30,188 bases of DNA, from the IMG/VR virus record IMGVR_UViG_3300042558_000542, positions 1-30,188 of that record; one strand, 5' to 3'. A program made the position numbers and the translations under genes. Below the pieces are notes generated by a model. That model was given only the letters and a program-made list of their open reading frames with translations. It was not told where the DNA came from and made no database searches. Below are positions 12,521-19,418 of the stretch, piece by piece. Source of the DNA: a virus. How positions within the stretch are numbered: position 1 is the first letter of the stretch; every line of letters begins with the position of its first letter.

Positions 12521-12805
12521 ATGCAACAAGCAGAGTTCGTAAAAAACCTTTACATTAAGAAAGGTAAGTATGGCACTAAAGTATCTTTCAAAGTAGATGC
12601 TTTCATTGAAGAAATCAAATCCAAGAAAAACAAAGATGGCTTTGTTAACATTGAGATTAAAGAGTCTAAGTCTGGTGAAAAGTTATACGCCGTATATGAC
12701 ACATGGGAACCTAAAGGTGGTCAAGCAGGTGGTCAAGTAGGTGGTCAAGCTAAAGCTGTTAAACCATCATACCAATCTAAAACTAATGATGATTTACCAT
12801 TTTAA
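12521..12805 (+). CDS. SSB-like protein with acidic DDLPF tail, 94 aa
   Basis: A compact beta-rich N-terminal domain (res. 1-65) with aromatic and basic strands, then a flexible Gly/Gln linker built from three GGQ units, and a C-terminal NDDLPF. This tail copies the conserved acidic DDDIPF-type tip of bacterial SSB that recruits partner enzymes. The body is shorter than a canonical OB-fold SSB (about 110 aa), so it is probably a divergent phage single-strand-binding protein. It sits between the DnaA-like gene and the primase-helicase, and close to the ERF/exonuclease set, which supports the role. Confidence 0.7.
   Translation: MQQAEFVKNLYIKKGKYGTKVSFKVDAFIEEIKSKKNKDGFVNIEIKESKSGEKLYAVYDTWEPKGGQAGGQVGGQAKAVKPSYQSKTNDDLPF
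12716..12751 (+). repeat. Three 12-bp tandem repeats in the SSB-like gene
   Basis: GGTGGTCAAGCA (12716-12727), GGTGGTCAAGTA (12728-12739) and GGTGGTCAAGCT (12740-12751) are near-identical in-frame repeats encoding GGQ(A/V). Copy number may vary between relatives and change the linker length. Confidence 0.85.
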
Positions 12806-12811
12806 TCTGTT

Positions 12812-13045
12812 ATGAAAGAAAATCAAGACGTAGGGCCTATTGGCAAATACTTGTATAATAAAAACATGAGAGAAAATACGCCATTCCAAATAAGCGGTAA
12901 GAAAACAGGGTACATCCTTGATGGCGAAATAATACCAGCAGAGCAGTTCAGTCAAATGTTCCCTCTTGAAATTATACGACCCGATGCCAAAGGCCCGAAC
13001 CCTTGTGTTAAAAACAGGTGGAGGTCAGGACAAAAAAGTTATTAA
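12812..13045 (+). CDS. Hypothetical protein, 77 aa
   Basis: A basic, Pro/Gly-containing small protein, with NTPFQISGKKTGYILDGEIIPAEQF in the middle and a basic RPDAKGPNPCVKNRWRSGQ tail. It begins 7 nt after the SSB-like stop, and its stop lies 20 nt before the primase-helicase ATG. No motif recognised. It could be an accessory factor of the neighbouring replication proteins, on position alone. Confidence 0.6.
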   Translation: MKENQDVGPIGKYLYNKNMRENTPFQISGKKTGYILDGEIIPAEQFSQMFPLEIIRPDAKGPNPCVKNRWRSGQKSY

Positions 13046-13064
13046 ATGCAATTCACTCTCACAA

Positions 13065-14888
13065 ATGCCAAACGTAACATTATTCAAAGATATTACCGAC
13101 ACCACGACCCCTCTACTTCAACCAGTAGAGCGTGTGCTCGGATACATAAAAGATGGAAGATGGAAGGATAAGGTTGAAGCCATAAGAAATTGTACCGATG
13201 AAGAGCAGCAAGACAAATTAAAACTTACCCTGCCCTGCGTATTATACGCTGGAGAGTTTACCATCAACGTAAAGACCGACAAAGGAACAGATACTTGCAG
13301 AAAGGATGAATGCCTGGCAAAGCACAGCCACCTTGTACCCATTGACATTGATGACATAGACAATATAGATGAAATAATCGAAACGCTAAGGAAAGACCAC
13401 TTTATATATGCTCTATGGAAGTCTCCGACAGGTAAGGGATGTCACGGACTTGTGAAAATTGGTGACGGAAAGAACCACCGTAGGCACTACACATCATTAC
13501 TGCAAAAGTATAAGTTCTTAGATAGCACAGCAAGAAACGAGTCAAGAGTTTTGTTTGCATCATACGACCCTGATTTATACATAAACCCACGAAGTAGCAC
13601 ATACTACCAAGTAGAAGATGAGCCGAAAGCAGTTACTGAATCGGCTCTTCCCATCTCAGGACAAGGCTTCACAGACTACAAGAAAGTAGATGTAGCTTGT
13701 AAGATGGTAAGGCTTGCTACAGATGGAGAGAAGCATAACGTACTGCTAAAGGCATCTGTTCTTCTTGGAGGATATATAGCTTCAGGAAAGGTAGAAAGAG
13801 AGGTAGCTGAAACGCTACTGTACCACGAGATTAGCAAGAGGGACATTAAGAATGACAGCACTGCTAAGAATACTATCAGCGATGGTATTACGTATGGTAT
13901 GATGATGCCTATCCATGAGATGGAAGAAAAATACGCAGAGGCTATTGAGTTTGTTGGCTCTTCTGAAGATGAGTTAAACTTCCTAAGCAAGACAGATGAT
14001 GATGAGCTGTATATCAGAAAGTTCAGGCAAGGGTTAATTGAAACTGGTAAAGGCTTTGGATACGAGGAACTAGACAAGCACTTTGTACTTAAGGAAGCCG
14101 AGTTCTACGCTTTTGTAGCTCACTCTAACGTAGGTAAGACAACAAGTATTCTATGGTTTCTGTTAGTATCTGCTGTTAATCATGGGTGGAACTGGATGAT
14201 ATATACAGGAGAGAATACGCCTGCTTCTATTAAGATGAAGCTGATAGAGTACCTTACTGGCAGGAAGATTAAAGAAGTGCCTGAGCATTGGCTTAAATAC
14301 GCTATACGCTTCGTTAACGACCACTTCTACTTGATTACTAATGATAAGACGTATGAGTATAAAGAGCTGCTAGGATACGCTGAAACGCTGTCAAAGAGGA
14401 AGAGTCTTAAAGGTATCTTCATAGACCCTTACAACTCCTTAAAGGCTAACATATCAGCAACTAAGACTAAGTATATCTATGACTACGAGGCATATAGTGA
14501 TATGCTGGCATTTACCAACAGAACTAAGATAACGCTATTCCTTAGTGCCCATACCAATACTGAGGGTCAGCGGATGCTTGATAATGATGGCAATCAGAAG
14601 ATGCCTCATGCTACGATGGTTGAAGGAGGGGTTGCGCTGTATAACAAAGTACACAACTTCATTGTATTCCATCGGAAGATTAAGGATGCTGACAAGTGGA
14701 TGTATACGGAAGTTAGCGTTGATAAGGTAAGGAATAAAGATACAGGTGGTGAGCCTACTATAAAGGGGCAGCCGATACTTCTGAAGATGAATAAAGCTGT
14801 TGAGTTTATAGATGAGCAAGGCAGGCTACCATTTGAAAGAGACTTCCTACCTACATACGAGGAGGAGAAAACAGACAATTACTTTTAA
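13065..14888 (+). CDS. BT4734-like primase-helicase, 607 aa
   Basis: The N-terminal 190 residues resemble the BT4734/VirE-N-like domain found in Bacteroidetes mobile elements, with VPIDIDDID (acidic metal-binding strand) and SPTGKGCHGLVKI. The C-terminal half is a RecA-fold helicase of RepA/DnaB type: Walker A AHSNVGKTT (res. 352-360), a Glu in YTGENTP, Walker B IFIDP (D454), and a LSAHTNTEG sensor-like motif. It probably primes and unwinds DNA at phage replication forks. The ATG at 13065 is preferred over one 99 nt upstream, since it follows TTCACTCTCACAA, clears the previous gene and begins with MPNVTLFKDI as in relatives. Confidence 0.85.
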   Translation: MPNVTLFKDITDTTTPLLQPVERVLGYIKDGRWKDKVEAIRNCTDEEQQDKLKLTLPCVLYAGEFTINVKTDKGTDTCRKDECLAKHSHLVPIDIDDIDNIDEIIETLRKDHFIYALWKSPTGKGCHGLVKIGDGKNHRRHYTSLLQKYKFLDSTARNESRVLFASYDPDLYINPRSSTYYQVEDEPKAVTESALPISGQGFTDYKKVDVACKMVRLATDGEKHNVLLKASVLLGGYIASGKVEREVAETLLYHEISKRDIKNDSTAKNTISDGITYGMMMPIHEMEEKYAEAIEFVGSSEDELNFLSKTDDDELYIRKFRQGLIETGKGFGYEELDKHFVLKEAEFYAFVAHSNVGKTTSILWFLLVSAVNHGWNWMIYTGENTPASIKMKLIEYLTGRKIKEVPEHWLKYAIRFVNDHFYLITNDKTYEYKELLGYAETLSKRKSLKGIFIDPYNSLKANISATKTKYIYDYEAYSDMLAFTNRTKITLFLSAHTNTEGQRMLDNDGNQKMPHATMVEGGVALYNKVHNFIVFHRKIKDADKWMYTEVSVDKVRNKDTGGEPTIKGQPILLKMNKAVEFIDEQGRLPFERDFLPTYEEEKTDNYF

Positions 14889-14898
14889 AACAAATAAC

Positions 14899-15339
14899 AT
14901 GACGAACAAGGATTTTTTGAGGGAGCTGAAAAGTTATTTCCCAGACATTGATTGGACAGATGGAGCAGAGTCAAGGGTGCTATTGCTGATTGACAGGTAT
15001 CGCTCTACTATAAAGCATAAGACTATTGTAAAGCAGATATATGTAGACAGAGAGGTTGTTCTTCCTGCTACATCAGCAAAGCATGACGACTACCTAGAGA
15101 TAGCTCAGGAGGTATGCGAGAATCATAAGATTACGCTTGAGCAACTAAGAGCCAATAGTCCTAAGTGGGCGTATGAAAGAGGGGAGATTAGAACAAGACC
15201 TTTGGTTGATGCCAGGTGCGAGTTCGTAAAGAAAGTGTTTGGAAGATTCCCACATACAAGTCAGGTACAAGCAGCAAGGTGGCTAGGATATAGAGACCAC
15301 TCATCTATTTATCATTTACTATTAAAAAGAAAATTATGA
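14899..15339 (+). CDS. DnaA domain-IV-like DNA-binding protein, 146 aa
   Basis: Residues 65-143 follow DnaA domain IV: YLEIAQEVCENHKITLEQL (first helices), RTRPLVDARCEFVKKVF (basic loop and helix), HTSQVQAARWLG, then YRDHSSIYHLLLKRK (res. 131-145), equal to the DnaA signature G..RDHSTV.H. No ATPase domain is present. The N-terminus (res. 1-60) is a separate helical module. The start at 14899 follows AAAACAAATAAC; a longer frame from 14812 would overlap the helicase gene. It is 10 nt after the primase-helicase gene, so it may guide it to an origin. Confidence 0.75.
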   Translation: MTNKDFLRELKSYFPDIDWTDGAESRVLLLIDRYRSTIKHKTIVKQIYVDREVVLPATSAKHDDYLEIAQEVCENHKITLEQLRANSPKWAYERGEIRTRPLVDARCEFVKKVFGRFPHTSQVQAARWLGYRDHSSIYHLLLKRKL

Positions 15340-15722
15340 AAGAAGAATTAAATTTTACAAACATTGGCAACAAAGAAAGCCAAAAAGAACTTATCAAAGA
15401 GATTATGGACTTAGATGCTAAGGATGGGTTGTATGAAGATGAAGTTGATAAGTTGGCTCACCAATACAATCCAGTTATGAAACTTGATGCTGAATTTATT
15501 AGGGCTGGATTTAAAGCAGGTTACAACAAAGCCAAAGAAATTCAGAAGGAGCAATCTCAACCAGAAATATCAGATGAAGAAATAGATAATGCAGTAGTAA
15601 AAGAATATGAAAATGTAGGAGATGAAAAGTTATTTCCAAATCATACAGATAAAGATATTTGGATGAATGGATTTTGTGAAGGTATTAAATGGTACAGAGA
15701 ACAATTAAAAAGAAATATTTGA
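15336..15722 (+). CDS. Hypothetical acidic protein, 128 aa
   Basis: A charged helical protein with two features common in Bacteroidetes phage genes: an AGFKAGYNKAKE helix (res. 56-67) and a C-terminal KDIWMNGFCEGIKWYREQLK helix. Both follow the pattern of short W/F-G...Y-K repeats. The middle is strongly acidic. Its ATG overlaps the stop of the DnaA-like gene (ATGA). No function is assigned. Confidence 0.65.
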   Translation: MKEELNFTNIGNKESQKELIKEIMDLDAKDGLYEDEVDKLAHQYNPVMKLDAEFIRAGFKAGYNKAKEIQKEQSQPEISDEEIDNAVVKEYENVGDEKLFPNHTDKDIWMNGFCEGIKWYREQLKRNI

Positions 15723-15749
15723 CAATTCAATACTAATGTAGTATATTGC
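15718..15749 (+). promoter_or_regulatory. Promoter-like TTTG-N20-TATATTGC
   Basis: TTTG (15718-15721) lies 20 nt before TATATTGC (15742-15749), followed by AT. The same decamer, TATATTGCAT, occurs with 19-nt spacing at 8349-8379. It would drive the 15772 gene and those after it. Confidence 0.45.
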
Positions 15750-15771
15750 ATCATAATTAAACCAAACCACA

Positions 15772-15984
15772 ATGACACAAGAACAAATCCAAAAGTTAGT
15801 CGTATCGTCAACGACTCCTATTAATGACGAACAAGGCAGCAGTAGTTACTTTGTAATTACAAAAGCGGCTATGCAGGACTTAATAAAGTCCCTCCACCAA
15901 TGCATCAACGACTATAGCTGTTATTCCTACAACTCAGGGCTTACAGATGGTAAAGATTTAGGAAGATTAGACAACAGATGGTAA
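15772..15984 (+). CDS. Hypothetical protein, 70 aa
   Basis: A polar protein with Gln/Ser/Asn-rich parts and one helix (AAMQDLIKSLHQCIND). The leader is AATTAAACCAAACCACA, behind the promoter-like element at 15718-15749. Not recognised. Confidence 0.6.
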   Translation: MTQEQIQKLVVSSTTPINDEQGSSSYFVITKAAMQDLIKSLHQCINDYSCYSYNSGLTDGKDLGRLDNRW

Positions 15985-16003
15985 ACAATTAAAAACAAAT
16001 CGT

Positions 16004-16405
16004 ATGTACAAATTTGAAAATGACGCTTACAACAAGAAACTAAGAGAATGCCTTGATGAGTATGAAGAATACAGGCAGATGAGGCTTGAGAAAGCAGACT
16101 TCCATATCCCTATAGATATTATAAGTAGGCTACAAAAGATAGTGGCGTATAACGCATCTGTAGGCAGATTAAAGGCATCCCTAGACTTCCTAGTAGAGAA
16201 GGCAACAGCAGTAGAGATGCGTAGAATAGACCATGACGCAATCCCTGCCAAGAAGTTTGAAGCACTTGTAAGGGATTCAGTAGGTCTTGTAACTATATTC
16301 CCTAAAGCATTGGAGCAGATGATTAAAGAGTCGCACTACGAGATAGAGTGCCTACGTTCTGTTCTATCTTACCTCAAGACAGAAGCCCAACATATTAACC
16401 ACTAA
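16004..16405 (+). CDS. Hypothetical helical protein, 133 aa
   Basis: Helical with coiled-coil-like heptads in the first third (KLRECLDEYEEYRQMRLEKA) and in the last (ALEQMIKESHYEIECLRSVLSYL). The middle contains VAYNASVGRLKASLDFLVEKA. It may be a structural or regulatory coiled-coil protein. The leader is ACAATTAAAAACAAATCGT, and it is 10 nt upstream of the ribbon-helix-helix gene. Confidence 0.65.
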   Translation: MYKFENDAYNKKLRECLDEYEEYRQMRLEKADFHIPIDIISRLQKIVAYNASVGRLKASLDFLVEKATAVEMRRIDHDAIPAKKFEALVRDSVGLVTIFPKALEQMIKESHYEIECLRSVLSYLKTEAQHINH

Positions 16406-16415
16406 AAGTATAGTA

Positions 16416-16589
16416 ATGACCAAAAGCAGAAAAGACCCAAGACAAAGATTAGGCAGTTCACAAAAAGATAAAGTGATGACCGTATCTATTCGCCTTACTA
16501 AACCGCAATACCAGGTACTTGTTGATAAATGTAAGCAAGAAGAAGTCACTCTTTCTAACTATATTCGCCTTACATTATTCAAACAATAA
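16416..16589 (+). CDS. Ribbon-helix-helix-like protein, 57 aa
   Basis: A short frame with a basic N-terminus (TKSRKDPRQRLGSS) and then MTVSIRLTKPQYQVLVDKC (res. 21-39), EEVTLSNYIRLTLF (42-55): the strand-helix-helix order and spacing of RHH/MobC-type DNA-binding proteins. It may bind DNA as a dimer and regulate nearby genes. It lies between two larger genes with 10-nt gaps on both sides, which supports it as a real gene. Confidence 0.6.
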   Translation: MTKSRKDPRQRLGSSQKDKVMTVSIRLTKPQYQVLVDKCKQEEVTLSNYIRLTLFKQ

Positions 16590-16599
16590 ACCTAATGAC

Positions 16600-16893
16600 A
16601 TGATAACGAAAGAGCCGCCATCAGTAGTTAAGATAATTATGCCTGTTGTGCTTGATGAAAACCACTTCTCAGTAAATATTAAAATACACAGACCTGAGAT
16701 GAATCGTGGAGAAACAACTACAAAGTGGGATATATATGCCTTCTGTAATCACAACTCAGGCAGGCTTTGGGATGCCAAGGAAGCTCCTATCCTTCACAAC
16801 AGACTGCGTGCAAAGATTAAGTCAATGAAAGAGTTTGACGCAGAATACACTTACTACAAAACATTAGCCGATGAACTACAAGAGCGACTTTGA
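16600..16893 (+). CDS. Hypothetical protein, 97 aa
   Basis: The ATG at 16600 is chosen because a longer frame (16519) would overlap the ribbon-helix-helix gene by 71 nt. It starts with an MITKEPPSVVKIIMPV strand region, then NIKIHRPEMNRGETTTKWDIYAF, and a C-terminal helix (ALADELQE type). A small beta-alpha protein without cysteine or catalytic motif. The last 23 nt overlap the start of the nuclease gene at 16871. Function unknown. Confidence 0.6.
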   Translation: MITKEPPSVVKIIMPVVLDENHFSVNIKIHRPEMNRGETTTKWDIYAFCNHNSGRLWDAKEAPILHNRLRAKIKSMKEFDAEYTYYKTLADELQERL

Positions 16894-17227
16894 TTTAGAC
16901 CTCTCTACTGGTCAGCAAGGAGAACAGAGCCTTTCCAAGATACTATCCCTTACAACAATAGAAGTAAAGACAGACTTCATAGCTCATAGAACAGGCAACA
17001 TAGGTGTAGAGTTCTATTCAAGGGGATGGGCATCTGGGATAGCTGTTACCAAAGCATCCCATTGGGCGTTCATAATACCAGAAAAAGGAATCATTATAAT
17101 AGAAACTGAACGCCTAAAGAGTCTTGCAAGGGAATACTATAAGAAAGGAAGTGTCAAGAAAGGAGGAGATAATAACTCATCAGAGATGGTACTAATACCT
17201 ATTAAAGATTTATTCAATGACAGATAA
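16871..17227 (+). CDS. Small PD-(D/E)XK nuclease-like protein, 118 aa
   Basis: The sequence fits a small phage PD-(D/E)XK enzyme: FDLDLSTGQQGE (res. 7-18, with Glu18), TIEVKTD (Glu31, Lys33, Asp35), HRTGNIGVEF (39-48) and SGIAVTKASHW (55-65). The E-x-K pair and its position after a first acidic element are the catalytic pattern of this fold. It lies directly before a RusA-like resolvase, so it may cut branched or recombining DNA, or act as a restriction-like or host-DNA-degrading nuclease. No metal-site residue seems missing, but the family is diverse. Confidence 0.7.
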   Translation: MNYKSDFDLDLSTGQQGEQSLSKILSLTTIEVKTDFIAHRTGNIGVEFYSRGWASGIAVTKASHWAFIIPEKGIIIIETERLKSLAREYYKKGSVKKGGDNNSSEMVLIPIKDLFNDR

Positions 17228-17624
17228 GCTGTTACATATTATGTGCGATGATGTCCCATCTAATATGACTATTGGTAGTAAGAAGTACTACCTTACCAAC
17301 AATGTCTTTTACGGAGGTGTGCATTGGGCAATAAGAAAGAAGCTGGTAGAGATGTGTAAGTTCTACCTTATGAGTAAGATTACAAAGAAAGTATCTATCA
17401 GCGAGGAGAAGTTCCCTATTCAAATAGAGATAATCTACCACTCACCTAAGCACACCTTCGATATTGATAACAAGGCAGGATACTGGCTTAAGGTACTGCT
17501 GGATTTGATTAAACAGAACGGTACTGTTCCTGATGACAATGTAAAGTATATATCCTCAATTAAGTCATCCTACGTAAGGCTTCCTGCTAAGTCGGAGGAT
17601 ATTCTTGAGATTGTTATAGTATAA
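17217..17624 (+). CDS. rusA: RusA-like Holliday junction resolvase, 135 aa
   Basis: The RusA pattern is clear in the second half: FDIDNKAGYWLKVLLDLI (res. 81-98; Asp82, Asp84 and Asn85 like the D-x-D-N motif) and GTVPDDNVKYI (102-112; acidic pair Asp106/Asp107). These aspartates bind the metal in RusA enzymes, which cut four-way junctions formed in phage recombination. The length of 135 aa is close to RusA (120 aa). It overlaps the PD-(D/E)XK gene by 11 nt, indicating coupled translation, and is the last recombination gene before the convergent point. Confidence 0.82.
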   Translation: MTDKLLHIMCDDVPSNMTIGSKKYYLTNNVFYGGVHWAIRKKLVEMCKFYLMSKITKKVSISEEKFPIQIEIIYHSPKHTFDIDNKAGYWLKVLLDLIKQNGTVPDDNVKYISSIKSSYVRLPAKSEDILEIVIV

Positions 17625-17675
17625 CGATACTCAGATATATTTAGGTTTTCTGATGTTTATATATAAAACAAAATT

Positions 17676-17903
17676 ATGAGCAAAGAAATGAGACAACACA
17701 TAGACAAATTTAACAAGTTTAGATTAACTGAATCAGAAAACTTGAATATATCTTATGTTATAAGTACTAAATTGAAGAAGACAAAATGTTCTTTGTTTGG
17801 ACATAAATTTATTTATGGTGGAAGAACTAATGGCAATATTTGGGGTTGGAATAATTATGTGTGTGAAAGATGTGGGACTAAAATCGATTCATTAACTGAC
17901 TAA
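17676..17903 (+). CDS. Small zinc-finger-like protein, 75 aa
   Basis: The C-terminal half contains KCSLFGHKF (Cys38, His43) and VCERCGT (Cys63, Cys66), giving a Cys-His-Cys2 zinc site of the kind found in short DUF1660-like prophage proteins. The N-terminal half is a charged helix. It ends the plus-strand gene run. Function unknown; binding of nucleic acid is possible. Confidence 0.65.
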   Translation: MSKEMRQHIDKFNKFRLTESENLNISYVISTKLKKTKCSLFGHKFIYGGRTNGNIWGWNNYVCERCGTKIDSLTD

Positions 17904-17982
17904 TTTATTACTTATAACTCCCATATCTATGCAATGCGCAATAATACCTTATTTGGATGGATAGGCGAAACTAATTAATAGT

Positions 17983-17999
17983 GTTCACGTTCCGTGAAC
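17983..17999. terminator. Convergent-point hairpin (bidirectional terminator candidate)
   Basis: GTTCACG (17983-17989) and CGTGAAC (17993-17999) form a perfect 7-bp hairpin with a 3-nt loop between the last plus-strand gene and the first convergent minus-strand gene; the base at 17999 belongs to the minus-strand stop codon. Neither side has a strong T tract, so efficiency is uncertain. Confidence 0.45.
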
Positions 18000-18253
18000 T
18001 ACTCTTGTTCGTTGTGCAGTATGTCAAACTGCTCTATTAGTGCTGTAAAGTATTCAGTAGACTTATCAAGCATAAACATACACCTACGCATTATAGACTC
18101 CTTTAAAGCCTTCTGCTGCTTCGTCATTGCATCCATTGATTCCAGGTTAGCCAACGTCTCATTAGCCACCATATTAGTATTGTAGTAAAGTTCTATCTCC
18201 TCATTCAATCCCCACTCTTCTGTTTCTTGCAGTTGTTCACTATCACGTTCCAT
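17999..18253 (-). CDS. Hypothetical acidic protein, 84 aa
   Basis: A helical, acidic and Met/Gln-rich protein. Residues 1-25 are Glu-rich, then ETLANLESMDAMTKQQKALKESIMRR forms a coiled-coil-like helix. The last gene of the minus-strand unit, 6 nt after the exonuclease gene. Not recognised. Confidence 0.65.
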   Translation of the reverse strand: MERDSEQLQETEEWGLNEEIELYYNTNMVANETLANLESMDAMTKQQKALKESIMRRCMFMLDKSTEYFTALIEQFDILHNEQE

Positions 18254-18259
18254 AATGGT

Positions 18260-19306
18260 TTATTTTGGTGAGCTTGATAATATGAGCCTTCTTTCCTTAA
18301 CAGTTAAATCTGACGACCTCTTCCTACCAATAGCCCCACAATTAGTACACCTGAATTGACTGTAAGCATTTACCGTAGTGTAATACTTCTTACCCTCATC
18401 TTCCAGCTTGTTACTTCCACACGTAGGGCATCTATGCTCATTCTCATCAAGGATAAACAGTGCTGTATTAGGATGAGGCTTTATCCAAGGTCTTAACCTA
18501 AGATATGTCTCCTCAAGGATTACAACATCGTTTACGTTATAATCGAGCATCTTATTCAACGCCTCCTCATCTCCAGCATAACACTTGCTCCACAGCTCAA
18601 ACCCATCATGCTTAGACTTTCTAGGAAGTCCTAACATTCTATTTACGAACTCTAACTTATTAGAAGTGAAGGCAAAGTTCCTCTTAATATGCTTTAAGGT
18701 ATCAATGGACTGATAAGGTAGCGGAGGATTCATCTTGTTAAGTAAGAACCTTGTATTCAGCTTAGGTAAGTCAAACTTATCTCCGTTGTGAGCGACAATG
18801 ATATCAGCTTCGTTTAGCATCTCCCATATCCCCTTTAGTATCCTGCTGTCATCCTGAGCAACAGCCTCCTTTGCTGTCAATGCCCCCGAATAGGTCTTCT
18901 CTTCAAACAGCCATTTAGCAGCCCATGTAAGGATAAACCAATCGCTTTCTATCTGGTCTATGGATATATTCTGATTCCATATACCCCACACTTTAGCTCT
19001 TATAGGTGCTGTTTCAATGTCAAGTATTAGTATCTTGGCTCCTGTTTCTATCTCTTCCTTGAATGGTTTATAGTTGTTTGTATTGTATGTAAGTGGCTTA
19101 GATAATTCTACTGACTTATTCTTCTCTCTATTGAAGCTGCCTTTATGATTTCTGTAATATCTTATATAATCTCTTGCATTCTCTATACTATGGAATGTAG
19201 AATTATTCTCCTCATACATCTTCTTGGCGAGTGTAAGGTCTGGCAGTTTTTGGTTAGCAGAGCAATAGTCTATTGCCAGCTGTCCCTTGATGGTTAGTTT
19301 TCCCAT
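18260..19306 (-). CDS. DnaQ-like 3'-5' exonuclease with C-terminal zinc ribbon, 348 aa
   Basis: Residues 90-275 are an RNase H-like exonuclease domain: Exo I LILDIETAP (Asp96, Glu98), Exo II VAHNGDKFDLPKL (Asp179), and Exo III YNVNDV (Tyr256, Asp260), the DEDDy set. The N-terminal 60 residues form a small helical domain. After the exonuclease domain comes a Cys4 ribbon (C293/C296 and C320/C323), which may bind DNA or RNA. It may proofread or process ends in replication. It lies at the far end of the minus-strand run, beyond the lysis genes, rather than with the replication genes on the other strand. Confidence 0.82.
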   Translation of the reverse strand: MGKLTIKGQLAIDYCSANQKLPDLTLAKKMYEENNSTFHSIENARDYIRYYRNHKGSFNREKNKSVELSKPLTYNTNNYKPFKEEIETGAKILILDIETAPIRAKVWGIWNQNISIDQIESDWFILTWAAKWLFEEKTYSGALTAKEAVAQDDSRILKGIWEMLNEADIIVAHNGDKFDLPKLNTRFLLNKMNPPLPYQSIDTLKHIKRNFAFTSNKLEFVNRMLGLPRKSKHDGFELWSKCYAGDEEALNKMLDYNVNDVVILEETYLRLRPWIKPHPNTALFILDENEHRCPTCGSNKLEDEGKKYYTTVNAYSQFRCTNCGAIGRKRSSDLTVKERRLILSSSPK

Positions 19307-19318
19307 TGTTTATTTTTG

Positions 19319-19408
19319 AAGCCTCTATGGGATTCGAACCCATACCTCTCCACACTTGCGGAGTTCCTACCCTACGCCCATATTCATTTTGGGTTAGACG
19401 AAGAGGCT
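19319..19408 (-). tRNA. Degenerate tRNA or tRNA-like RNA, 90 nt
   Basis: On the minus strand, AGCCTCT (19408-19402) pairs perfectly with AGAGGCT (19326-19320), followed by an unpaired T. A classic T arm with loop TTCGAAT and 5-bp stem ATGGG/CCCAT (19343-19327) is directly attached, and TCGTCT follows the acceptor as in some bacterial tRNAs. The middle has a CTCC/GGAG hairpin (19363-19348) and a CCCA/TGGG hairpin, but no anticodon arm with a normal 7-nt loop and U33. The CCCA/TGGG loop holds TGA at the anticodon place, which would be serine, but a stem mismatch makes this doubtful. CCA is not encoded. Confidence 0.5.
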
Positions 19409-19418
19409 TACTTACTAA

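Noticed and set aside
12966-13064. N-terminal extension of the primase-helicase
   Set aside because: It overlaps the preceding gene and lacks the leader; ATG at 13065 gives the family-like start.
13676-14077. 133-aa minus-strand frame inside the helicase gene
   Set aside because: Ser-rich antisense translation with no leader; the plus-strand helicase is well supported.
14812-14898. N-terminal extension of the second DnaA-like protein
   Set aside because: It lies within the end of the helicase gene; ATG at 14899 has the standard leader.
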